This document shows, piece by piece, positions 1 through 14,800 of a stretch of 64,000 bases of DNA (the first letter of the stretch is position 1; the number at the start of each line of letters is the position of its first letter). Origin of the DNA: Aphrophora alni (taxonomy: Eukaryota; Arthropoda; Insecta; Hemiptera; Aphrophoridae); the NCBI GenBank assembly GCA_963513935.1, contig OY740768.1, forward strand, positions 46,905,142 through 46,969,141, written 5' to 3'. The notes under the pieces were generated by a model, which saw only the letters and a list, made by a program, of their open reading frames with translations, was not told the origin of the DNA and searched no databases. The position numbers and the translations under genes are program-made.

Positions 1-3000
1 AAGGAAACGACTTGACACATAGACAATCTTATAATCTACTGGAATTAAACTTTAAAAGACTAGTTATTCCTTCACTTAGATTAAATAGATAAGGAAACTA
101 CTTGACACATAGACAATCTTATAATCTACTGGAATTAAACTTTAAAAGACTAGTTATTCCTTCACTTAGATTAAATAGATAAGGAAACTACTTGACACAT
201 ATACAATCTTATAATCTACTGGAATTAAACTTTAAAAGACTAGTTATTCCTTCACTTAGATTAAATAGATAAGGAAACTACTTGACACATATACAATCTT
301 ATAATCTACTGGAATTAAACTTTAAAAGACTAGTTATTCCTTCACTTAGATTAAATAGATAAGGAAACTACTTGACACATAGACAATCTTATAATCTACT
401 GGAATTAAACTTTAAAAGACTAGTTATTCCTTCACTTAGATTAAATAGATAAGGAAACTACTTGACACATAGACAATCTTATAATCTACTGGAATTAAAC
501 TTTAAAAGACTAGTTATTCCTTCACTTAGATTAAATAGATAAGGAAACGACTTGACACATATACAATCTTATAATCTACTGGAATTAAACTTTAAAAGAC
601 TAGTTATTCCTTCACTTAGATTAAATAGATAAGGAAACTACTTGACACATAGACAATCTTATAATCTACTGGAATTAAACTTTAAAAGACTAGTTATTCC
701 TTCACTTAGATTAAATAGATAAGGAAACTACTTGACACATATACAATCTTATAATCTACTGGAATTAAACTTTAAAAGACTAGTTATTCCTTCACTTAGA
801 TTAAATAGATAAGGAAACTACTTGACACATATACAATCTTATAATCTACTGGAATTAAACTTTAAAAGACTAGTTATTCCTTCACTTAGATTAAATAGAT
901 AAGGAAACTACTTGACACATAGACAATCTTATAATCTACTGGAATTAAACTTTAAAAGACTAGTTATTCCTTCACTTAGATTAAATAGATAAGGAAACTA
1001 CTTGACACATAGACAATCTTATAATCTACTGGAATTAAACTTTAAAAGACTAGTTATTCCTTCACTTAGATTAAATAGATAAGGAAACTACTTGACACAT
1101 AGACAATCTTATAATCTACTGGAATTAAACTTTAAAAGACGAGTTATTCCTTCACTTAGATTAAATAGATAAGGAAACTACTTGACACATATACAATCTT
1201 ATAATCTACTGGAATTAAACTTTAAAAGACTAGTTATTCCTTCACTTAGATTAAATAGATAAGGAAACTACTTGACACATAGACAATCTTATAATCTACT
1301 GGAATTAAACTTTAAAAGACTAGTTATTCCTTCACTTAGATTAAATAGATAAGGAAACTACTTGACACATAGACAATCTTATAATCTACTGGAATTAAAC
1401 TTTAAAAGACTAGTTATTCCTTCACTTAGATTAAATAGATAAGGAAACGACTTGACACATAGACAATCTTATAATCTACTGGAATTAAACTTTAAAAGAC
1501 TAGTTATTCCTTCACTTAGATTAAATAGATAAGGAAACTACTTGACACATAGACAATCTTATAATCTACTGGAATTAAACTTTAAAAGACTAGTTATTCC
1601 TTCACTTAGATTAAATAGATAAGGAAACTACTTGACACATATACAATCTTATAATCTACTGGAATTAAACTTTAAAAGACGAGTTATTCCTTCACTTAGA
1701 TTAAATAGATAAGGAAACTACTTGACACATATACAATCTTATAATCTACTGGAATTAAACTTTAAAAGACTAGTTATTCCTTCACTTAGATTAAATAGAT
1801 AAGGAAACTACTTGACACATAGACAATCTTATAATCTACTGGAATTAAACTTTAAAAGACTAGTTATTCCTTCACTTAGATTAAATAGATAAGGAAACTA
1901 CTTGACACATAGACAATCTTATAATCTACTGGAATTAAACTTTAAAAGACTAGTTATTCCTTCACTTAGATTAAATAGATAAGGAAACGACTTGACACAT
2001 ATACAATCTTATAATCTACTGGAATTAAACTTTAAAAGACTAGTTATTCCTTCACTTAGATTAAATAGATAAGGAAACTACTTGACACATAGACAATCTT
2101 ATAATCTACTGGAATTAAACTTTAAAAGACTAGTTATTCCTTCACTTAGATTAAATAGATAAGGAAACTACTTGACACATATACAATCTTATAATCTACT
2201 GGAATTAAACTTTAAAAGACTAGTTATTCCTTCACTTAGATTAAATAGATAAGGAAACTACTTGACACATATACAATCTTATAATCTACTGGAATTAAAC
2301 TTTAAAAGACTAGTTATTCCTTCACTTAGATTAAATAGATAAGGAAACTACTTGACACATAGACAATCTTATAATCTACTGGAATTAAACTTTAAAAGAC
2401 TAGTTATTCCTTCACTTAGATTAAATAGATAAGGAAACGACTTGACACATATACAATCTTATAATCTACTGGAATTAAACTTTAAAAGACTAGTTATTCC
2501 TTCACTTAGATTAAATAGATAAGGAAACTACTTGACACATAGACAATCTTATAATCTACTGGAATTAAACTTTAAAAGACTAGTTATTCCTTCACTTAGA
2601 TTAAATAGATAAGGAAACGACTTGACACATATACAATCTTATAATCTACTGGAATTAAACTTTAAAAGACTAGTTATTCCTTCACTTAGATTAAATAGAT
2701 AAGGAAACTACTTGACACATAGACAATCTTATAATCTACTGGAATTAAACTTTAAAAGACTAGTTATTCCTTCACTTAGATTAAATAGATAAGGAAACGA
2801 CTTGACACATATACAATCTTATAATCTACTGGAATTAAACTTTAAAAGACTAGTTATTCCTTCACTTAGATTAAATAGATAAGGAAACGACTTGACACAT
2901 ATACAATCTTATAATCTACTGGAATTAAACTTTAAAAGACTAGTTATTCCTTCACTTAGATTAAATAGATAAGGAAACTACTTGACACATATACAATCTT

Positions 3001-4501
3001 ATAATCTACTGGAATTAAACTTTAAAAGACTAGTTATTCCTTCACTTAGATTAAATAGATAAGGAAACTACTTGACACATAGACAATCTTATAATCTACT
3101 GGAATTAAACTTTAAAAGACTAGTTATTCCTTCACTTAGATTAAATAGATAAGGAAACGACTTGACACATATACAAATCTTATAATCTACTGGAATTAAA
3201 CTTTAAAAGACTAGTTATTCCTTCACTTAGATTAAATAGATAAGGAAACGACTTGACACATATACAATCTTATAATCTACTGGAATTAAACTTTAAAAGA
3301 CTAGTTATTCCTTCACTTAGATTAAATAGATAAGGAAACTACTTGACACATAGACAATCTTATAATCTACTGGAATTAAACTTTAAAAGACTAGTTATTC
3401 CTTCACTTAGATTAAATAGATAAGGAAACTACTTGACACATATACAATCTTATAATCTACTGGAATTAAACTTTAAAAGACTAGTTATTCCTTCACTTAG
3501 ATTAAATAGATAAGGAAACGACTTGACACATATACAATCTTATAATCTACTGGAATTAAACTTTAAAAGACTAGTTATTCCTTCACTTAGATTAAATAGA
3601 TAAGGAAACTACTTGACACATATACAATCTTATAATCTACTGGAATTAAACTTTAAAAGACTAGTTATTCCTTCACTTAGATTAAATAGATAAGGAAACT
3701 ACTTGACACATAGACAATCTTATAATCTACTGGAATTAAACTTTAAAAGACTAGTTATTCCTTCACTTAGATTAAATAGATAAGGAAACTACTTGACACA
3801 TATACAATCTTATAATCTACTGGAATTAAACTTTAAAAGACTAGTTATTCCTTCACTTAGATTAAATAGATAAGGAAACTACTTGACACATATACAATCT
3901 TATAATCTACTGGAATTAAACTTTAAAAGACTAGTTATTCCTTCACTTAGATTAAATAGATAAGGAAACTACTTGACACATAGACAATCTTATAATCTAC
4001 TGGAATTAAACTTTAAAAGACTAGTTATTCCTTCACTTAGATTAAATAGATAAGGAAACTACTTGACACATAGACAATCTTATAATCTACTGGAATTAAA
4101 CTTTAAAAGACTAGTTATTCCTTCACTTAGATTAAATAGATAAGGAAACGACTTGACACATATACAATCTTATAATCTACTGGAATTAAACTTTAAAAGA
4201 CTAGTTATTCCTTCACTTAGATTAAATAGATAAGGAAACTACTTGACACATAGACAATCTTATAATCTACTGGAATTAAACTTTAAAAGACGAGTTATTC
4301 CTTCACTTAGATTAAATAGATAAGGAAACGACTTGACACATATACAATCTTATAATCTACTGGAATTAAACTTTAAAAGACTAGTTATTCCTTCACTTAG
4401 ATTAAATAGATAAGGAAACTACTTGACACATAGACAATCTTATAATCTACTGGAATTAAACTTTAAAAGACTAGTTATTCCTTCACTTAGATTAAATAGA
4501 T

Positions 4502-6121
4502 AAGGAAACGACTTGACACATATACAATCTTATAATCTACTGGAATTAAACTTTAAAAGACTAGTTATTCCTTCACTTAGATTAAATAGATAAGGAAACG
4601 ACTTGACACATATACAATCTTATAATCTACTGGAATTAAACTTTAAAAGACTAGTTATTCCTTCACTTAGATTAAATAGATAAGGAAACTACTTGACACA
4701 TAGACAATCTTATAATCTACTGGAATTAAACTTTAAAAGACTAGTTATTCCTTCACTTAGATTAAATAGATAAGGAAACTACTTGACACATAGACAATCT
4801 TATAATCTACTGGAATTAAACTTTAAAAGACTAGTTATTCCTTCACTTAGATTAAATAGATAAGGAAACTACTTGACACATATACAATCTTATAATCTAC
4901 TGGAATTAAACTTTAAAAGACTAGTTATTCCTTCACTTAGATTAAATAGATAAGGAAACTACTTGACACATATACAATCTTATAATCTACTGGAATTAAA
5001 CTTTAAAAGACGAGTTATTCCTTCACTTAGATTAAATAGATAAGGAAACTACTTGACACATAGACAATCTTATAATCTACTGGAATTAAACTTTAAAAGA
5101 CTAGTTATTCCTTCACTTAGATTAAATAGATAAGGAAACTACTTGACACATAGACAATCTTATAATCTACTGGAATTAAACTTTAAAAGACTAGTTATTC
5201 CTTCACTTAGATTAAATAGATAAGGAAACTACTTGACACATAGACAATCTTATAATCTACTGGAATTAAACTTTAAAAGACTAGTTATTCCTTCACTTAG
5301 ATTAAATAGATAAGGAAACGACTTGACACATATACAATCTTATAATCTACTGGAATTAAACTTTAAAAGACTAGTTATTCCTTCACTTAGATTAAATAGA
5401 TAAGGAAACGACTTGACACATATACAATCTTATAATCTACTGGAATTAAACTTTAAAAGACTAGTTATTCCTTCGCTTAGATTAAATAGATAAGGAAACT
5501 ACTTGACACATAGACAATCTTATAATCTACTGGAATTAAACTTTAAAAGACTAGTTATTCCTTCACTTAGATTAAATAGATAAGGAAACTACTTGACACA
5601 TAGACAATCTTATAATCTACTGGAATTAAACTTTAAAAGACTAGTTATTCCTTCACTTAGATTAAATAGATAAGGAAACTACTTGACACATATACAATCT
5701 TATAATCTACTGGAATTAAACTTTAAAAGACTAGTTATTCCTTCACTTAGATTAAATAGATAAGGAAACTACTTGACACATATACAATCTTATAATCTAC
5801 TGGAATTAAACTTTAAAAGACGAGTTATTCCTTCACTTAGATTAAATAGATAAGGAAACTACTTGACACATAGACAATCTTATAATCTACTGGAATTAAA
5901 CTTTAAAAGACTAGTTATTCCTTCACTTAGATTAAATAGATAAGGAAACTACTTGACACATAGACAATCTTATAATCTACTGGAATTAAACTTTAAAAGA
6001 CTAGTTATTCCTTCACTTAGATTAAATAGATAAGGAAACTACTTGACACATAGACAATCTTATAATCTACTGGAATTAAACTTTAAAAGACGAGTTATTC
6101 CTTCACTTAGATTAAATAGAT
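4502..6121. repeat. Nine-monomer (810-bp) higher-order duplication inside the satellite
   Basis: I typed monomers by bases at positions 9, 22 and 61. Monomers from 4502 read GTT GTT TGT TGT TTT TTG TGT TGT TGT. Monomers from 5312 read the same for eight of nine, the last being TGG. The second copy also carries the private G at 5475. This is a tandem duplication of an 810-bp block on top of the 90-bp period, with small changes since. Confidence 0.75.
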
Positions 6122-6301
6122 AAGGAAACTACTTGACACATAGACAATCTTATAATCTACTGGAATTAAACTTTAAAAGACTAGTTATTCCTTCACTTAG
6201 ATTAAATAGATAAGGAAACGACTTGACACATATACAATCTTATAATCTACTGGAATTAAACTTTAAAAGACTAGTTATTCCTTCACTTAGATTAAATAGA
6301 T

Positions 6302-7021
6302 AAGGAAACTACTTGACACATATACAATCTTATAATCTACTGGAATTAAACTTTAAAAGACTAGTTATTCCTTCACTTAGATTAAATAGATAAGGAAACT
6401 ACTTGACACATAGACAATCTTATAATCTACTGGAATTAAACTTTAAAAGACGAGTTATTCCTTCACTTAGATTAAATAGATAAGGAAACTACTTGACACA
6501 TATACAATCTTATAATCTACTGGAATTAAACTTTAAAAGACTAGTTATTCCTTCACTTAGATTAAATAGATAAGGAAACGACTTGACACATATACAATCT
6601 TATAATCTACTGGAATTAAACTTTAAAAGACTAGTTATTCCTTCACTTAGATTAAATAGATAAGGAAACTACTTGACACATATACAATCTTATAATCTAC
6701 TGGAATTAAACTTTAAAAGACTAGTTATTCCTTCACTTAGATTAAATAGATAAGGAAACTACTTGACACATAGACAATCTTATAATCTACTGGAATTAAA
6801 CTTTAAAAGACGAGTTATTCCTTCACTTAGATTAAATAGATAAGGAAACTACTTGACACATATACAATCTTATAATCTACTGGAATTAAACTTTAAAAGA
6901 CTAGTTATTCCTTCACTTAGATTAAATAGATAAGGAAACGACTTGACACATATACAATCTTATAATCTACTGGAATTAAACTTTAAAAGACTAGTTATTC
7001 CTTCACTTAGATTAAATAGAT
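6302..7021. repeat. Four-monomer (360-bp) higher-order duplication
   Basis: Monomer types TTT TGG TTT GTT occur at 6302-6661 and again at 6662-7021, exactly in tandem. A similar four-monomer tandem with other types (TTT GTG TTT TTG, twice) lies at 17912-18631. These are higher-order units produced by local unequal exchange or slippage. Confidence 0.75.
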
Positions 7022-7741
7022 AAGGAAACTACTTGACACATAGACAATCTTATAATCTACTGGAGTTAAACTTTAAAAGACTAGTTATTCCTTCACTTAG
7101 ATTAAATAGATAAGGAAACTACTTGACACATATACAATCTTATAATCTACTGGAATTAAACTTTAAAAGACTAGTTATTCCTTCACTTAGATTAAATAGA
7201 TAAGGAAACTACTTGACACATAGACAATCTTATAATCTACTGGAATTAAACTTTAAAAGACTAGTTATTCCTTCACTTAGATTAAATAGATAAGGAAACG
7301 ACTTGACACATATACAATCTTATAATCTACTGGAATTAAACTTTAAAAGACTAGTTATTCCTTCACTTAGATTAAATAGATAAGGAAACTACTTGACACA
7401 TATACAATCTTATAATCTACTGGAATTAAACTTTAAAAGACGAGTTATTCCTTCACTTAGATTAAATAGATAAGGAAACTACTTGACACATAGACAATCT
7501 TATAATCTACTGGAATTAAACTTTAAAAGACTAGTTATTCCTTCACTTAGATTAAATAGATAAGGAAACGACTTGACACATATACAATCTTATAATCTAC
7601 TGGAATTAAACTTTAAAAGACTAGTTATTCCTTCACTTAGATTAAATAGATAAGGAAACGACTTGACACATATACAATCTTATAATCTACTGGAATTAAA
7701 CTTTAAAAGACTAGTTATTCCTTCACTTAGATTAAATAGAT

Positions 7742-8821
7742 AAGGAAACGACTTGACACATATACAATCTTATAATCTACTGGAATTAAACTTTAAAAGA
7801 CTAGTTATTCCTTCACTTAGATTAAATAGATAAGGAAACGACTTGACACATATACAATCTTATAATCTACTGGAATTAAACTTTAAAAGACTAGTTATTC
7901 CTTCACTTAGATTAAATAGATAAGGAAACTACTTGACACATAGACAATCTTATAATCTACTGGAATTAAACTTTAAAAGACTAGTTATTCCTTCACTTAG
8001 ATTAAATAGATAAGGAAACGACTTGACACATATACAATCTTATAATCTACTGGAATTAAACTTTAAAAGACTAGTTATTCCTTCACTTAGATTAAATAGA
8101 TAAGGAAACGACTTGACACATATACAATCTTATAATCTACTGGAATTAAACTTTAAAAGACTAGTTATTCCTTCACTTAGATTAAATAGATAAGGAAACT
8201 ACTTGACACATAGACAATCTTATAATCTACTGGAATTAAACTTTAAAAGACTAGTTATTCCTTCACTTAGATTAAATAGATAAGGAAACTACTTGACACA
8301 TATACAATCTTATAATCTACTGGAATTAAACTTTAAAAGACTAGTTATTCCTTCACTTAGATTAAATAGATAAGGAAACGACTTGACACATATACAATCT
8401 TATAATCTACTGGAATTAAACTTTAAAAGACTAGTTATTCCTTCACTTAGATTAAATAGATAAGGAAACTACTTGACACATATACAATCTTATAATCTAC
8501 TGGAATTAAACTTTAAAAGACTAGTTATTCCTTCACTTAGATTAAATAGATAAGGAAACTACTTGACACATAGACAATCTTATAATCTACTGGAATTAAA
8601 CTTTAAAAGACGAGTTATTCCTTCACTTAGATTAAATAGATAAGGAAACTACTTGACACATAGACAATCTTATAATCTACTGGAATTAAACTTTAAAAGA
8701 CGAGTTATTCCTTCACTTAGATTAAATAGATAAGGAAACTACTTGACACATAGACAATCTTATAATCTACTGGAATTAAACTTTAAAAGACGAGTTATTC
8801 CTTCACTTAGATTAAATAGAT
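7742..8821. repeat. Twelve-monomer block duplicated at 11162-12241
   Basis: The type string GTT GTT TGT GTT GTT TGT TTT GTT TTT TGG TGG TGG runs from 7742 to 8821 and again from 11162 to 12241, 3420 bp (38 monomers) away. Its last six monomers recur a third time at 12692-13231. A match this long in a three-site code points to block duplication, not chance. Confidence 0.7.
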
Positions 8822-11800
8822 AAGGAAACTACTTGACACATAGACAATCTTATAATCTACTGGAATTAAACTTTAAAAGACTAGTTATTCCTTCACTTAG
8901 ATTAAATAGATAAGGAAACGACTTGACACATATACAATCTTATAATCTACTGGAATTAAACTTTAAAAGACTAGTTATTCCTTCACTTAGATTAAATAGA
9001 TAAGGAAACTACTTGACACATATACAATCTTATAATCTACTGGAATTAAACTTTAAAAGACTAGTTATTCCTTCACTTAGATTAAATAGATAAGGAAACT
9101 ACTTGACACATATACAATCTTATAATCTACTGGAATTAAACTTTAAAAGACTAGTTATTCCTTCACTTAGATTAAATAGATAAGGAAACGACTTGACACA
9201 TATACAATCTTATAATCTACTGGAATTAAACTTTAAAAGACTAGTTATTCCTTCACTTAGATTAAATAGATAAGGAAACTACTTGACACATATACAATCT
9301 TATAATCTACTGGAATTAAACTTTAAAAGACTAGTTATTCCTTCACTTAGATTAAATAGATAAGGAAACTACTTGACACATATACAATCTTATAATCTAC
9401 TGGAATTAAACTTTAAAAGACTAGTTATTCCTTCACTTAGATTAAATAGATAAGGAAACGACTTGACACATATACAATCTTATAATCTACTGGAATTAAA
9501 CTTTAAAAGACTAGTTATTCCTTCACTTAGATTAAATAGATAAGGAAACGACTTGACACATATACAATCTTATAATCTACTGGAATTAAACTTTAAAAGA
9601 CTAGTTATTCCTTCACTTAGATTAAATAGATAAGGAAACTACTTGACACATAGACAATCTTATAATCTACTGGAATTAAACTTTAAAAGACTAGTTATTC
9701 CTTCACTTAGATTAAATAGATAAGGAAACTACTTGACACATAGACAATCTTATAATCTACTGGAATTAAACTTTAAAAGACTAGTTATTCCTTCACTTAG
9801 ATTAAATAGATAAGGAAACTACTTGACACATATACAATCTTATAATCTACTGGAATTAAACTTTAAAAGACTAGTTATTCCTTCACTTAGATTAAATAGA
9901 TAAGGAAACTACTTGACACATAGACAATCTTATAATCTACTGGAATTAAACTTTAAAAGACTAGTTATTCCTTCACTTAGATTAAATAGATAAGGAAACT
10001 ACTTGACACATATACAATCTTATAATCTACTGGAATTAAACTTTAAAAGACTAGTTATTCCTTCACTTAGATTAAATAGATAAGGAAACTACTTGACACA
10101 TATACAATCTTATAATCTACTGGAATTAAACTTTAAAAGACTAGTTATTCCTTCACTTAGATTAAATAGATAAGGAAACTACTTGACACATATACAATCT
10201 TATAATCTACTGGAATTAAACTTTAAAAGACTAGTTATTCCTTCACTTAGATTAAATAGATAAGGAAACTACTTGACACATATACAATCTTATAATCTAC
10301 TGGAATTAAACTTTAAAAGACTAGTTATTCCTTCACTTAGATTAAATAGATAAGGAAACTACTTGACACATATACAATCTTATAATCTACTGGAATTAAA
10401 CTTTAAAAGACTAGTTATTCCTTCACTTAGATTAAATAGATAAGGAAACTACTTGACACATAGACAATCTTATAATCTACTGGAATTAAACTTTAAAAGA
10501 CTAGTTATTCCTTCACTTAGATTAAATAGATAAGGAAACGACTTGACACATATACAATCTTATAATCTACTGGAATTAAACTTTAAAAGACTAGTTATTC
10601 CTTCACTTAGATTAAATAGATAAGGAAACTACTTGACACATAGACAATCTTATAATCTACTGGAATTAAACTTTAAAAGACTAGTTATTCCTTCACTTAG
10701 ATTAAATAGATAAGGAAACTACTTGACACATATACAATCTTATAATCTACTGGAATTAAACTTTAAAAGACTAGTTATTCCTTCACTTAGATTAAATAGA
10801 TAAGGAAACTACTTGACACATAGACAATCTTATAATCTACTGGAATTAAACTTTAAAAGACTAGTTATTCCTTCACTTAGATTAAATAGATAAGGAAACG
10901 ACTTGACACATATACAATCTTATAATCTACTGGAATTAAACTTTAAAAGACTAGTTATTCCTTCACTTAGATTAAATAGATAAGGAAACGACTTGACACA
11001 TATACAATCTTATAATCTACTGGAATTAAACTTTAAAAGACTAGTTATTCCTTCACTTAGATTAAATAGATAAGGAAACTACTTGACACATAGACAATCT
11101 TATAATCTACTGGAATTAAACTTTAAAAGACTAGTTATTCCTTCACTTAGATTAAATAGATAAGGAAACGACTTGACACATATACAATCTTATAATCTAC
11201 TGGAATTAAACTTTAAAAGACTAGTTATTCCTTCACTTAGATTAAATAGATAAGGAAACGACTTGACACATATACAATCTTATAATCTACTGGAATTAAA
11301 CTTTAAAAGACTAGTTATTCCTTCACTTAGATTAAATAGATAAGGAAACTACTTGACACATAGACAATCTTATAATCTACTGGAATTAAACTTTAAAAGA
11401 CTAGTTATTCCTTCACTTAGATTAAATAGATAAGGAAACGACTTGACACATATACAATCTTATAATCTACTGGAATTAAACTTTAAAAGACTAGTTATTC
11501 CTTCACTTAGATTAAATAGATAAGGAAACGACTTGACACATATACAATCTTATAATCTACTGGAATTAAACTTTAAAAGACTAGTTATTCCTTCACTTAG
11601 ATTAAATAGATAAGGAAACTACTTGACACATAGACAATCTTATAATCTACTGGAATTAAACTTTAAAAGACTAGTTATTCCTTCACTTAGATTAAATAGA
11701 TAAGGAAACTACTTGACACATATACAATCTTATAATCTACTGGAATTAAACTTTAAAAGACTAGTTATTCCTTCACTTAGATTAAATAGATAAGGAAACG

Positions 11801-14800
11801 ACTTGACACATATACAATCTTATAATCTACTGGAATTAAACTTTAAAAGACTAGTTATTCCTTCACTTAGATTAAATAGATAAGGAAACTACTTGACACA
11901 TATACAATCTTATAATCTACTGGAATTAAACTTTAAAAGACTAGTTATTCCTTCACTTAGATTAAATAGATAAGGAAACTACTTGACACATAGACAATCT
12001 TATAATCTACTGGAATTAAACTTTAAAAGACGAGTTATTCCTTCACTTAGATTAAATAGATAAGGAAACTACTTGACACATAGACAATCTTATAATCTAC
12101 TGGAATTAAACTTTAAAAGACGAGTTATTCCTTCACTTAGATTAAATAGATAAGGAAACTACTTGACACATAGACAATCTTATAATCTACTGGAATTAAA
12201 CTTTAAAAGACGAGTTATTCCTTCACTTAGATTAAATAGATAAGGAAACGACTTGACACATATACAATCTTATAATCTACTGGAATTAAACTTTAAAAGA
12301 CTAGTTATTCCTTCACTTAGATTAAATAGATAAGGAAACTACTTGACACATATACAATCTTATAATCTACTGGAATTAAACTTTAAAAGACTAGTTATTC
12401 CTTCACTTAGATTAAATAGATAAGGAAACGACTTGACACATATACAATCTTATAATCTACTGGAATTAAACTTTAAAAGACTAGTTATTCCTTCACTTAG
12501 ATTAAATAGATAAGGAAACTACTTGACACATAGACAATCTTATAATCTACTGGAATTAAACTTTAAAAGACGAGTTATTCCTTCACTTAGATTAAATAGA
12601 TAAGGAAACGACTTGACACATATACAATCTTATAATCTACTGGAATTAAACTTTAAAAGACTAGTTATTCCTTCACTTAGATTAAATAGATAAGGAAACT
12701 ACTTGACACATATACAATCTTATAATCTACTGGAATTAAACTTTAAAAGACTAGTTATTCCTTCACTTAGATTAAATAGATAAGGAAACGACTTGACACA
12801 TATACAATCTTATAATCTACTGGAATTAAACTTTAAAAGACTAGTTATTCCTTCACTTAGATTAAATAGATAAGGAAACTACTTGACACATATACAATCT
12901 TATAATCTACTGGAATTAAACTTTAAAAGACTAGTTATTCCTTCACTTAGATTAAATAGATAAGGAAACTACTTGACACATAGACAATCTTATAATCTAC
13001 TGGAATTAAACTTTAAAAGACGAGTTATTCCTTCACTTAGATTAAATAGATAAGGAAACTACTTGACACATAGACAATCTTATAATCTACTGGAATTAAA
13101 CTTTAAAAGACGAGTTATTCCTTCACTTAGATTAAATAGATAAGGAAACTACTTGACACATAGACAATCTTATAATCTACTGGAATTAAACTTTAAAAGA
13201 CGAGTTATTCCTTCACTTAGATTAAATAGATAAGGAAACTACTTGACACATAGACAATCTTATAATCTACTGGAATTAAACTTTAAAAGACTAGTTATTC
13301 CTTCACTTAGATTAAATAGATAAGGAAACGACTTGACACATAGACAATCTTATAATCTACTGGAATTAAACTTTAAAAGACTAGTTATTCCTTCACTTAG
13401 ATTAAATAGATAAGGAAACTACTTGACACATAGACAATCTTATAATCTACTGGAATTAAACTTTAAAAGACGAGTTATTCCTTCACTTAGATTAAATAGA
13501 TAAGGAAACTACTTGACACATATACAATCTTATAATCTACTGGAATTAAACTTTAAAAGACTAGTTATTCCTTCACTTAGATTAAATAGATAAGGAAACT
13601 ACTTGACACATATACAATCTTATAATCTACTGGAATTAAACTTTAAAAGACTAGTTATTCCTTCACTTAGATTAAATAGATAAGGAAACTACTTGACACA
13701 TATACAATCTTATAATCTACTGGAATTAAACTTTAAAAGACTAGTTATTCCTTCACTTAGATTAAATAGATAAGGAAACTACTTGACACATAGACAATCT
13801 TATAATCTACTGGAATTAAACTTTAAAAGACTAGTTATTCCTTCACTTAGATTAAATAGATAAGGAAACTACTTGACACATAGACAATCTTATAATCTAC
13901 TGGAATTAAACTTTAAAAGACGAGTTATTCCTTCACTTAGATTAAATAGATAAGGAAACTACTTGACACATAGACAATCTTATAATCTACTGGAATTAAA
14001 CTTTAAAAGACTAGTTATTCCTTCACTTAGATTAAATAGATAAGGAAACTACTTGACACATAGACAATCTTATAATCTACTGGAATTAAACTTTAAAAGA
14101 CGAGTTATTCCTTCACTTAGATTAAATAGATAAGGAAACTACTTGACACATATACAATCTTATAATCTACTGGAATTAAACTTTAAAAGACTAGTTATTC
14201 CTTCACTTAGATTAAATAGATAAGGAAACTACTTGACACATAGACAATCTTATAATCTACTGGAATTAAACTTTAAAAGACTAGTTATTCCTTCACTTAG
14301 ATTAAATAGATAAGGAAACGACTTGACACATATACAATCTTATAATCTACTGGAATTAAACTTTAAAAGACGAGTTATTCCTTCACTTAGATTAAATAGA
14401 TAAGGAAACTACTTGACACATAGACAATCTTATAATCTACTGGAATTAAACTTTAAAAGACTAGTTATTCCTTCACTTAGATTAAATAGATAAGGAAACG
14501 ACTTGACACATATACAATCTTATAATCTACTGGAATTAAACTTTAAAAGACGAGTTATTCCTTCACTTAGATTAAATAGATAAGGAAACGACTTGACACA
14601 TATACAATCTTATAATCTACTGGAATTAAACTTTAAAAGACGAGTTATTCCTTCACTTAGATTAAATAGATAAGGAAACGACTTGACACATAGACAATCT
14701 TATAATCTACTGGAATTAAACTTTAAAAGACTAGTTATTCCTTCACTTAGATTAAATAGATAAGGAAACGACTTGACACATATACAATCTTATAATCTAC

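Noticed and set aside
13..36. Bacterial promoter look-alike TTGACA ... TATAAT in every monomer
   Set aside because: The gap is only 12 bases and the genome is eukaryotic, so the match is a coincidence of AT-rich sequence.
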